A stretch of 64,000 nt of DNA from Stratiolaelaps scimitus (lineage: Eukaryota > Arthropoda > Arachnida > Mesostigmata > Laelapidae), in NCBI GenBank assembly GCA_019614645.1, contig JABWDB010000004.1, positions 6,014,001 through 6,078,000 of the forward strand, written 5' to 3'. Below the pieces are notes generated by a model. It was not told where the DNA came from and did no database searches. It worked only from the letters and a program-made list of their open reading frames with translations. Position numbers and translations under genes: made by a program. The stretch's first letter is position 1, and each line of letters starts with the position of its first letter. Positions 52,201 through 61,706 of the stretch are shown here, piece after piece.

Positions 52201-53168
52201 ATGTATCTACTGCGGCAAGTGATAATTCTTGGTGGACTCCTCTGCTTTTTAACGAGGGCGCAATGTGAGTATATGCGAAAACGTACGGAAGAAAATCGTT
52301 GATGTTTTTGTATGATTTTTCGACTTCTCGATTATCTCGAACTTTCCTTCATCTCAATTGTCCAATTTGCTGCTTGAAATCGAGATTTGTCTTATGGTCA
52401 CGTTGTAGATCTTGAGGCAATGCACGAAAAGACCTCAAATACTTTCAAAATAAGGCAACACAAGCCCTGGCAATTAATTTTAATTAACTAGTGACGCTTT
52501 AGGGCGACTGTATGAGACAGTTGGCAGCATATCACAAGAATCACCAAATACGGGAATTAGTTAGTAAAGCTAAACATGGACGCTAATGGCTATTCAGAGT
52601 TTGACTGGAGAAGCTTCATTTTTGCTCCAACCGTTTAGATCCATGTACACATTTTAAATAGTGGAATTTAAATATCTCAACCACCTGTGACGAAACATGT
52701 AGTTTTCGTCGCACTGATCGTTCGCATATTTATTAGGTCGTTCAAATACATCTCTAACAGTGAGATATTGTTGAGAATTACTATTACCAGAAACATTAAG
52801 CACATTCATCATGAATCTCAGACGAAACGTTAGATAAACCCAATGGGCATGCTTTCGCGCTGTTAACTAAAATCTTATCAGTATCGTCAGTATTAATCGT
52901 ATTGTCCGGCCAATTGTCAGTTAACATTATGCGTTCTCTCTGCGATGTTTGCATAGCGGACGAGGAGTCGCCACTCGGAGGCGAGCGATGCCAACCTCGT
53001 GCCGTGGCGTCGGTCATAGACTGCTTCGTTTTGTGTCATGGTTTCCCTGTGAAAACGGCTTCACTTCCAGTCGATTCTGTGTGCACGACGGTCAGTATGT
53101 TTGTCAATGAGTTAGATCGAGGGCGATACAAAGAAAGCATTAATTTCATATTGAGCACATTGAGATGA
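52201..53168 (+). CDS. Secreted six-cysteine protein, two exons, family unknown
   Basis: Exon 1 (52201-52264) encodes MYLLRQVIILGGLLCFLTRA, a classic signal peptide with likely cleavage after TRA, and ends at a strong donor (CAAT|GTGAGT). Exon 2 starts at 52921 after TTGTCAG and runs in frame to a stop at 53166-53168, giving 103 residues. An in-frame TGA lies nine bases before the ATG. The mature chain has six cysteines spaced C-x2-C-x12-C-x10-C-x3-C-x15-C, then a Cys-free, probably helical tail (SMFVNELDRGRYKESINFIL). The C-x2-C-x12-C element recalls eclosion-hormone and CHH-type peptides, but the rest does not fit, so I assign no family. It could be a hormone, a salivary or venom component, or an extracellular carrier. 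AATAAA at 53501 is a possible poly(A) signal. Exon joining is predicted from signals only. Confidence 0.65.
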
Positions 53169-54329
53169 AAGGACAATAATGGGAGACATTCACGAGACTG
53201 ATCATGTAATTACAATGAACATAACCGTTCAGTTAACACACTTAATGAAATGAATAATCGGCGCTGATTGAAAATTGAAAATTGTAATGGGTCATTTTAC
53301 TTATGTTTATAATGAGCTGGGTCAGGAGTTGGAATGGAAATCGTGTTAAGGCGCGACAAACGCTGGTAAGTTTCTCATTAAACATACGATTTTGTGTAAA
53401 ATAGAAAAAGAAACACTGTAATTTCTTTTCAGATAAATGGTTTGCAAGGATCATGTGTCGCCTACGGTGATTCGACAGTATGCCGCTAAAGTACACTGCG
53501 AATAAATGCTCGTGATATTCGAGGTTTCTTCTAGTGCGTTTAGTCTATCATATATACGTGTTTATCATATTGTAGTGTACTGTACACACGCACACATACG
53601 CAAGACAGGCAGATGTTCGATTTTGTTATAAGGTTTCACACAGATACACAGTATTCAAATGGTGACTTCACTCGCAAGGAAGATTATGAACAAACTATTC
53701 GGATAGTCATGCAAGTCGTCCGCGGATGCCGGCCCCCAACACCTGTTTTTGCGCGTATTTAAGGTCTGCCTTAACCTGCCGTGATGATGAAGCGAGATTT
53801 GATCGTTGACATCACATATACATGGTGAAGCCGTGATTGCCTGGGCTAACAAGGTCAATCGTATCTATTAGATGTGAACGTTCCATGTAGCATCAGTTTG
53901 CGAACTGCGATTTCAGCTCCGTCTCGAAGGGGCCTTGTCAAACCCCTGTAGCATCATACGCATAGGTTCGTACATACATATAGGTTATTTGCCGTTTTTT
54001 CCAAAACGTGGGCTACGTTAGTTAGGCGCCTTGAGAGGACTCCCGTTTCGCAAGTCATCATCCATCTTTATCCCGGGCAAATTATTCCTTCTTGACGACC
54101 TCCAAACGTCTCCAGCTCAACCATCTGCTATGCACGGCCCCGGCACGTGGTTGAATTGTAGAATCGGATGCCAGGCATCGTTGCCACTGGTAATATTGCG
54201 TCTGCTCGTGCGGGTTTTAGTTAGCGAAAGTATCATATAGTCATGATAGATGTCGACCCGCATCTGCTAATCAGTCGCATTTTTTGGTAATATTCCCCAT
54301 CCATCATTTTTCCTGGCATGCATAATTAG

Positions 54330-55640
54330 AGGCACATTGGTGGGAGTGTGGGTACGACTTCATATATTTGAAGACATTATTAGCACAAGATTATATGCTA
54401 TAATTTCTCGCTCCTATGGACCAGCCCGGCCGACCAGAATAGTAGAAATCGAATCGAGCGCAATTTGTAGGCGTCCCGATGCTCGAAGCACTCAATATGC
54501 CGCAGCCACTGCCGTCGTTCGACGATGCCCCCGAATAAGCGGAGGCGTTCCGGGCAATCTCCTATGCGTACGGCATACGTGCCAGCATTGGAATTGTGTG
54601 CTCATCAAAATTTCTCATAACACGACGTCATTGGTTGGGTCCAAATAATCGGCGAGTTTGTGCAATGCTAACGAGTTATTAAGTGTTGGCAGCTGAGATG
54701 CTTCCCTGCGCGAATGTTTGATGTCTCTCAACGACAATCCCAGCCGGAATCGACTTGGATTTCGAGTGTCCGAGTTGAGAAGATAGCGATGTCCATGTCG
54801 ATGAGCTCGATAGCTCCCCTTCCGTCGTTATGAACGTTCTAAACAGGAGGTGAGCTTGGTCGGCACGGCAAGCACGTTAAATGAACAGGGACGTCAAAGG
54901 ACTGCATTCGCTTTCAATCATTTCATTCTAGCACCGACAAGCAAAGCAAATGGGGTACGTGGGGCAAACTCCGAAATGTTACTACACATTGCTACTGTTA
55001 GGATGTCGAGCGGTTTCTCGGGGATGGTGAAACCCCCTTCATGAGGCGTCTTTCGTGGCTCGCTATCTCGGACATCTCGGCAGGGCACACCTTGCTTGTC
55101 GTTCATTTGATCTACTACCAGCACAGCTAATTCGCCACGCTCGTCTATAGAGTGTAGTGAACAAACTTTTCGATGTTGACTTTCAGCCAAAGAGTGGTAT
55201 AGGATACCACGTATCGGTCTATCAATGGCTACCGGAACTGTATGCCGCTCAAATTGCATCAGGCATTCAGCGAGAGTGGTCAAGGACATGGCGGTCTGGT
55301 GATCTGTCGTAATCCTTTCTGTTGAGGAGAGCGTACATTAAACCAGCAATGGATCTTGGATCCGTGCCCACGTCGCTGAACCGACACTGTGAAACGCGAC
55401 TGACAAAGTTTCGAGAGCGATAAGTTGGTCACGGTTGGCGAACGCGGACAGCAGTATCATGAGATTCTTGAACCTCTCCAAAGAGTGCAGGCCCTCAATG
55501 AGAACATCCCAATGTTATCAAACGCCTCCAGTGGCTCTGAATTATCTATTTGTCAGTCTTATAAAGGACGCGGAGCATTGAGCCCCAAGTGGTCTATCGA
55601 TGTTGTTGCCTTTCAGCAATGCAGTGACCTGCGGCATCTC
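54330..55640 (-). mobile_element. Possible decayed LTR retroelement (BEL/Pao-like) segment
   Basis: A minus frame at 55289-54918 (123 codons) contains VVDQMNDKQGVPCRDVRDSE, reminiscent of the strand around the protease region of BEL/Pao polyproteins (V-V-D-x-x-N-D-K-x-G ... C-R-x-L-x-D-S), but the active-site DSG is not intact. Neighbouring minus sequence (for example LERFKNLMILLSAFANRDQL near 55420-55480) is open but frameshifted from it. The match is from memory and weak; it could also be decayed host sequence. Confidence 0.25.
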
Positions 55641-56099
55641 ATTTTAAATATGTATATTGCTATGGAACGCGTCAAAGTGCTTCATATTTCTATAATAACT
55701 ATAACTAAAAAAAACAAACACAAACAGCATCAGCACCAACGAGCAAACGCATCGTTGGTGTCTTTGCAGGACAAAAAAAACTTCCTGCAGCGGGAGAGCA
55801 AGAAAGGTTACACTGTATAAAAACAAAAATCCAGCGATTACTATTATATCCGCGTACTGCTGTAGTACTCAACGAGAACAGACTGTCTTTTTGCCTGTCG
55901 AAGCTCGCTGAATGATTAGAGAGTGGTCGTGGGGGGGGGGGTTGTATAGACTTTTGGTATCAATTTGTAGTGTTAAATTTAGTGTGAGACAAGTCTCAGA
56001 TCGGCGGCGTTTTGAAGACGGAACTGTTTATGTATATATATATATATATATATAAACAGCGGAGATTCATAGAATAACCGGGGTCCGTTTACTGCCAGT

Positions 56100-56275
56100 C
56101 TCCTCGAAGGGTCTGGCACAGGCTGGTGAGTCATCGGGGTCAAGCGCGCAGGGTCCTTCCTTCTGCAGCGCCTTTCCCTCACTGTACATAGAGACAACAG
56201 CGAGAGAGACAATGACGGGCTCGGCCTGAGACTCTGTCCTCAACTATGTCACTAATTATTGTAAATATTACATAC
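56100..56275 (-). repeat. Dispersed repeat R1, copy 2 (inverted)
   Basis: The reverse complement aligns with 59122-59330: ATTAGTGACATAGTTGAGGA, then TCAGGCCGAG, GTGAGGGAAAGGCGCTG, GAAGGAAGGA and TGCGCGCTTG. It lies downstream of the 750-residue gene, inverted relative to copy 3 upstream of it. Confidence 0.75.
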
Positions 56276-56424
56276 GATAATATCCAGTCATTGATATAAA
56301 TTTAATATGAGTAGCTATACATATATATGTATATATAACAATTTAAATAGCTACGAAACACCGCCAGGCAGAGGAGGAAGAGAGTACTAATATGTATATA
56401 TATATATACACACATGTATATACT

Positions 56425-56495
56425 GGCCCAGGTACACTGGCCAAATCTCTGCCTGCGGATGTCGGAAGCCGTGGGTTCAATTTCTGTTCTCGTTT
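56425..56495 (+). repeat. tRNA-like SINE head (degenerate)
   Basis: CTGGCCAAATCTC resembles an A box and GGGTTCAATTTC a B box. Between them is TCGGAAGCC, also found between the boxes of the SINE at 47541-47715. Probably a diverged relative of that SINE. Confidence 0.35.
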
Positions 56496-56643
56496 AACGG
56501 AAAATATTGTATTTCATTAGTGTTCGCATGTACTCTCGATAATTATAAGCTTCTCGGCCACGACGTCCATGAAGATCCGTGTCGTGTCGTCGTGTAGTTA
56601 GTAGACGACACGAGATGACCCGGTCCCACGCCACCCCCGGTCA

Positions 56644-58896
56644 CTACTGCTGCTGCTGCTGCCACCAGCGATAATCGGTAGCGCATGACGAGGGGGCCAC
56701 CCCAATTAGTTGCAGTATTTGCCTTGCTGCCATGCTGGTTCGTGCACTGCAGTTCTCTAACCTATATAACAGGTCAAGTCGCTTGCGTAGTTCCTGACGG
56801 AGGCGATTCGCGACTGGTACGACCTCAGCGTGCCTTGCCGCGTCGTATAATATTTCTAGAGCGTTCGCGACACCGAACTCCGAACCAGCCGAACGCTCCA
56901 CAAGTTCTAGAAGGTTGGCATAGAGGTTGGGAACCTGGTTATGAATGGCGAGCAGCTGATGCGCATCGTTCGCGTAAGGCAAGAGAAGTTGACGGAGAAT
57001 GAAAGTCAGATATTCCAGCGATTCGTTATTGTAAACTTGAAGAAGTTGTGTGTCAATGAATTTTAGGACAGAAACAACCGCTCCGTTCTCCTGAATACGG
57101 CCGATCAAGTAGACGGCTTGACTGGAAGAAATAACAATCTCACTTGTAACGGTCGCAACAATCAAACGTCGACATTGAGGTAGCCATGCTGGATGCACAG
57201 CGTCTGCTCGTAGAAGTCTCGAGACACCGTCTACAATCTGGACCTTCAGGTCGAAGGTAACGGCAGACTCGCATCCCTGACTACAGCTAATAATGTGCCT
57301 CACGGCTCTACTCAGTCCCTCTTGAATTTCGCGACTTCTGTCATCCATTTCGTCAATTTCATACATCCTGTTGTCTAGCACGTCGATGATATGGTTGATA
57401 AAGACCTGGAGAAAGTCGTTTACTCTCGTCGGGTCTGTCATGAGAATCTGACGTATTGCCTGCCGAAGGGTGGCGATCATCGTGTCCGGGTCAAATGTCA
57501 GCGCGGCGTTGGCAACCACCGCCATAAAAACTGGTGTGAAGTACTCAGCACTCAGCTGACCGTCGTCTCGATGAACCAGGGTAAATGCTAACTGACCAAT
57601 CATTACGTCCGTTTCAGGGTCGCGACCGTGCTTAGCGGCGTCGTAGACGAGAAATGTGAATACTTCACCAGACATGATCTGGTCTCGGTTGTCATCACCC
57701 ATCGAAGCATACATCGTTGCGAGGACCAGCAAGTCATCACGTGCAGTCATTAGCGGGAGGAGCACCTGGGTGAACGGGCCGGAAAAAATGAATTGCAGAA
57801 GTGGACGGGGGAAGTCGTCACGGCTGCTCCAAGTCAGCACGGCCACCAGTGACGAAATTTCAGCGTTAGATTGGTCCGAGAACTGGCTAGATTCAGCGAA
57901 CAGTCGGTTCAAATTGACTGCTTGAACAATGTTCGCTATTGTAGCATCACGCATGAATCGGGCATGATTAGCCTGGTAGTACTCGCAACGCTGACGAAGA
58001 AGCAATAAATGATGCTGTAGGATGTCGTTGTCCAGAGTCGAGTTGATCTCTCCAGCTATACTTCGTATGCTGGGGGACCATAGCATGGAGTCTAACCACG
58101 CTCCCTCGTCATCTCCTCGGTCTGCATCTCCCCAAGACAAATAACCCTCCGCCAGCGGAATCATGAGAATACTTGAGGTACCAAGGTATTCAATCACGTT
58201 GGCGAGATGGGCACGTGAGTAACCATGTTGAAGAAATTTTTGACGGAGACCCCTATATGTATCGCTAGCGCTGATCAGCAGGGCAAGCAACTCGGCAATT
58301 AGGTACCGCATTTGCCACGGTCTTCCTTCATTGTCGAGGCACGCCATGAGTTTGGCGACGTCAATATCTGTGACGCTTCCGCAGAAATCTCGTATACGAT
58401 TCGAAGCAATTATGACATTGCCAGAACCGCTGGCATCTTCGTCGAGTACGGGGCAGCGCTGTACGAGCTCCCTTACGCACTCGTGAAGAAGACCCTCATG
58501 TAGACCAGGCTCGTTAATGTGCTCGACTAGCTCAGCATTGCTGAATTGGCCAAGTTGGGCCACCAAGGCGTCTGTTGCCACCCTTGTCACTAACGCGCTG
58601 ACAATCGGCTTCCCGAATGGAGTAAGCCGAATTGCCAGCGGTGCGAGCTCCTCGGCAAGTCGCTGATCAAATCGGTTATAATACACGATGTAGTGGAGAA
58701 CTGATGCAGCTGCCGCCCCTAAATCGGATGAATCGAACTCAATCATCATTACCAACCATTGTAGAAAGTCATAGCATTGAATACACATAGTCGTCGATTC
58801 AGGAGAAGCTCTAAAGACGGTCAGGAGTTCCACCAGGCCAGGGTATATGTCTTCATGATTGGAACAACGTTCAAGTCCTCTGATCCTCTCGTCCAT
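56644..58896 (-). CDS. Intronless 750-residue helical-repeat protein, family unknown (paralogue 1)
   Basis: One exon, 750 residues, no signal peptide or membrane segment, Leu/Ala-rich with regularly spaced amphipathic helices, so an alpha-solenoid (HEAT/ARM-like) fold is likely. It is a clear paralogue of the 752-residue gene at 61707-63965. Shared landmarks: an N-terminal block (FLQWLV ... DLGAAAASVL ... RLAEELAPL), a central block (LWSPSIRSIAGEINSTLDND, then RQRCEYYQA), and a C-terminal block (DAHQLLAIHNQVPNLYANLL, then ARQILQLIGVAPSSCATDY). It ends in a short poly-Gln tail from CTG/CAG repeats that the paralogue lacks. The ATG context GTAATAGCCATGG is identical in both genes. I recognise no known family and no catalytic motif. 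Inverted R1 repeats flank it. Confidence 0.88.
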   Translation of the reverse strand: MDERIRGLERCSNHEDIYPGLVELLTVFRASPESTTMCIQCYDFLQWLVMMIEFDSSDLGAAAASVLHYIVYYNRFDQRLAEELAPLAIRLTPFGKPIVSALVTRVATDALVAQLGQFSNAELVEHINEPGLHEGLLHECVRELVQRCPVLDEDASGSGNVIIASNRIRDFCGSVTDIDVAKLMACLDNEGRPWQMRYLIAELLALLISASDTYRGLRQKFLQHGYSRAHLANVIEYLGTSSILMIPLAEGYLSWGDADRGDDEGAWLDSMLWSPSIRSIAGEINSTLDNDILQHHLLLLRQRCEYYQANHARFMRDATIANIVQAVNLNRLFAESSQFSDQSNAEISSLVAVLTWSSRDDFPRPLLQFIFSGPFTQVLLPLMTARDDLLVLATMYASMGDDNRDQIMSGEVFTFLVYDAAKHGRDPETDVMIGQLAFTLVHRDDGQLSAEYFTPVFMAVVANAALTFDPDTMIATLRQAIRQILMTDPTRVNDFLQVFINHIIDVLDNRMYEIDEMDDRSREIQEGLSRAVRHIISCSQGCESAVTFDLKVQIVDGVSRLLRADAVHPAWLPQCRRLIVATVTSEIVISSSQAVYLIGRIQENGAVVSVLKFIDTQLLQVYNNESLEYLTFILRQLLLPYANDAHQLLAIHNQVPNLYANLLELVERSAGSEFGVANALEILYDAARHAEVVPVANRLRQELRKRLDLLYRLENCSARTSMAARQILQLIGVAPSSCATDYRWWQQQQQ

Positions 58897-59121
58897 GGCT
58901 ATTACGAAAATTAGAGGCTAGATACGATGGAGAAATAGCCCAAACTTTTGCTACCAGTTACAGAAAATTTTACGTAGCGTTGAAATTTTGTTGTCTTTGG
59001 TGGCCAACTACAACACTCCACGATATATGTATATATATTTTCTGCGGTGCAGTGGTGAACCTCGGTCGATGAGATTTATTAAATACTAAAAAAAAGAGGC
59101 ACACACATATTGCATTGTCTG

Positions 59122-59330
59122 TGTTAAAATATACAATCATTAGTGAAGTAGTTGAGGACGGCGTGTCAGGCCGAGGCCTTCGTGGTTCTGAGGGAGGCGC
59201 TAGCATTGCTTCTCTGCCTCTGCACAGCGAGGGAAAGGCGCTGTTGAAGGAAGGATCTTGCGCACTTGTCCCCGGTGGCGTACTTCCGTAGATTGGTCCG
59301 CTCCACACGGGATACAGCGTAACCGGAGTG
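59122..59330 (+). repeat. Dispersed repeat R1, copy 3
   Basis: Begins ATACAATCATTAGTGAAGTA and continues GTTGAGGAC, GTCAGGCCGAG, CAGCGAGGGAAAGGCGCTG, GAAGGAAGGATC and TTGCGCACTTGTCCCCG. It pairs as an inverted copy with 56100-56275 across the 750-residue gene. A TA run follows in both copies. Confidence 0.75.
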
Positions 59331-60189
59331 GTTGCACAGTGATTGACTTGGGAAAGTGCTAAAATGTCAACCACGGCGTGGGTGTATATATGATTAAAAA
59401 ATATATATATACATACATATATATTGAAAGCCAATTGTATGAAGGCTGTATGCCTGATTCTGCAAAACAAGAAAAACATGTGTTTCTTGTACAATATTGA
59501 TATATAGCGACTACGGAGTAATCCGGCTTCGCTGGGATGACAGCGCAGTTTCAACATCAGATTCACACCACTTTGAATCACCACAATTTCGGCATAGTCC
59601 AATTGTTTTGCTGTATAAAATCACATGGCTACTCGAATCGGATTTTTATGTCACAGAATGGCAGTTCGGTACACCAAGCCATATTCTATGCTGTACATAA
59701 ATGGGCAATAACACATCTAAAGAAGACGGGCGTGTCACACAAATGTATTGAGTTTGAAGGGGGAGTTTTACGACTCCGCCGGGGCGTCTCTTATGTTGAC
59801 AAATATGGTCTCATTTTGACCTCCAGGAGTCGGAACACTATGCATTGAGAACTATCTCACTATCACTTTCCTTCTTGCTGTACGGATTTTTAGAGGTGCG
59901 CGGTAATATAAAGTGTGCACCACTTGCCCCATGGCACGTAAAATGCGGACGTGAACCCTTAACAACTACACACCCGAGGACGAAAAGCACATTCAAGATG
60001 GAGCACACAAGCGGGCCTCGCTCGTTACGCTTCGCTGCACTATCCAAGCACTAGAAAACTCTATAGCTAATATAAGGTTCGTGAAGAGGAGGTGGAAGCG
60101 ATGCACGTAGTTCTACCTATTTGAAGATCGAGAGGAAATAAATTCAGGAAGACGACTCTCGAGGATCCAGCGTTGGTTGAAAAACCTTT

Positions 60190-60600
60190 ATTAATATTGG
60201 GCCAGTATCTGAAAGGGGTTGTCAAATGACGGTGGAGAAGACCTCGCGCTTCGCGAGGTTAAGTATAAGGCAGCTGGGCCCCTCGTGGTTGGTTTCTCGC
60301 TGGACGTCGGAGGCGACGGTCGCCTGATCGCCTGCCAGCGTTTCGTCATCCATGTTCCATACCTGGAGGCGGACCTGGAGGGACGCAACAAGGGGGCTCA
60401 GTAGGCGCTCCTGCACTCGGAGTCGTGGACGGCTTGGTTCAAGATCAGATGAAATAGATCGAGCGGTTGACCAGGTCAACCAGTGGGAAGAAGCCAGGAA
60501 CGTTGTCTGCACAGAACGAGGCCCCGACGGACCGTGTTGAAGGCGCTGCAAAATTCTAGCTTGGGCAGGACCACGACCACAGCAGGGGTACATATAATAA
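60190..60600 (-). mobile_element. Non-LTR reverse transcriptase fragment
   Basis: Minus translation contains LQVWNMDDETLAGDQATVAS followed by ILNLAKREVFS, which fits the RT catalytic box of LINEs (pattern V-W-x-x-D-D-x-T-L-A-G-D ... L-x-L-N-x-x-K-C-E) with the usual Cys replaced by Arg. Upstream frames are broken. An inactive remnant, separate from the LINE at 46.8-48.1 kb. Confidence 0.6.
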
Positions 60601-61327
60601 ATGGTCGACTATAAGTTGGGGGGTCACTATCCTGAACGAGACGACACTCTCCTTCAACATAGTGTAGATATTCCTTAACGAAACCTAACTCTTTTTTAAA
60701 AGGCATTACGAACTTTCCACGCGAGGGCGGATTGGCTAGATCGGTTGAGACCTAATGTGCTGTGCTCGACATCGATCACGAACTTGCCATAAAAAAGTAG
60801 TCCGCAGATCGAACAGGACTCAAATCTTGAAAAAGAGGGAGATTTTGTTTCATAACACACGAGTGAATGGCTCGTAAATGTGAACCGTGACAGAGAGCGT
60901 GTCAAAATTGCATGCATCCTCCAGCGTACTACTTATTTTGGTCAAATCAAATCAATACAACCGGTCCATGACATCATCGAATGCCGATATAGATCATACC
61001 AACAGCAAGAACTAGCATGCTTTATCCCCCCGCGAGAAGATCACGCTTGCACAATCAACGAATACAGGAATGATGCATCGGTTTCTTTGAGTAAGACTCA
61101 ATTGTAGGTGCATCTTGAAAGGAAGACGCACATGCAGGTTTCTGTTTGTCACCATCATTTAGTTAGGGCACAATATCGACTCCCCCGTGTACCGTGGCCG
61201 GATTGACCGCCGTTCCGTCCGCTACGGTGTTGGCATTGATATGACGCCAAACGCTAACTGAGGATGTAGTCGTGGGCTCTGACGAGTATCGACGGCAGGA
61301 ATGCAGTGACCAAGAAATACATTGACG

Positions 61328-61379
61328 CATGTACCGTAGTGGTCAATCCAAAAGTGGTCAATCCGGGCCCCGGTACATG
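61328..61379. repeat. 9-bp inverted repeat enclosing two 12-bp direct repeats
   Basis: CATGTACCG (61328-61336) and its complement (61371-61379) bracket two exact copies of AGTGGTCAATCC (61338-61349 and 61353-61364). Function unknown. Confidence 0.75.
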
Positions 61380-61706
61380 GGAAGCTATGATTCTTCCTTG
61401 AGTAAATGATAGAGGCAAACAAAGAGTCACGTACAATTCCGAGTCTTGCTCAAAATGATTGAGTCATTTCCTGGTTGACTGTGATTCAAGCGTGATTTTT
61501 CTCTCTAGGGAAGATATAATTTTTTGGTTGTAAAACGCAACTGGAGCAAAAATCTCTATATCGCACGCACACAAAGACTACGATGGGATATCGTGGAAAA
61601 TGTTTGTATTTTGCTGGTATTGAATGTGCCGCAAGTATATACTTGTCGGCCCACGTAAGCGATTCGGTAATAAGTTCATGGCCCATACATTATTCACTAC
61701 TGATGA

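Larger units (their letters stand above)
53169..56643. other. Intergenic, with possible retroelement debris
   Basis: No intact gene. It contains the weak BEL-like segment at 54330-55640, a run of Gs near 55931-55940, TA runs near 56032-56052 and 56396-56410, R1 copy 2, and a tRNA-like segment at about 56425-56495. Confidence 0.5.
58897..61706. other. Intergenic between the two 750-residue paralogues
   Basis: Contains R1 copy 3, a TA tract near 59398-59422, the reverse transcriptase fragment at 60190-60600, and a small structured repeat at 61328-61379. A 210-codon minus frame at 58970-59602 overlaps R1 and has no recognisable product. Confidence 0.55.

Noticed and set aside
58970..59602. 210-codon minus-strand frame
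   Set aside because: It runs through repeat R1 and a TA microsatellite (giving Ile/Tyr runs); no start or family support.
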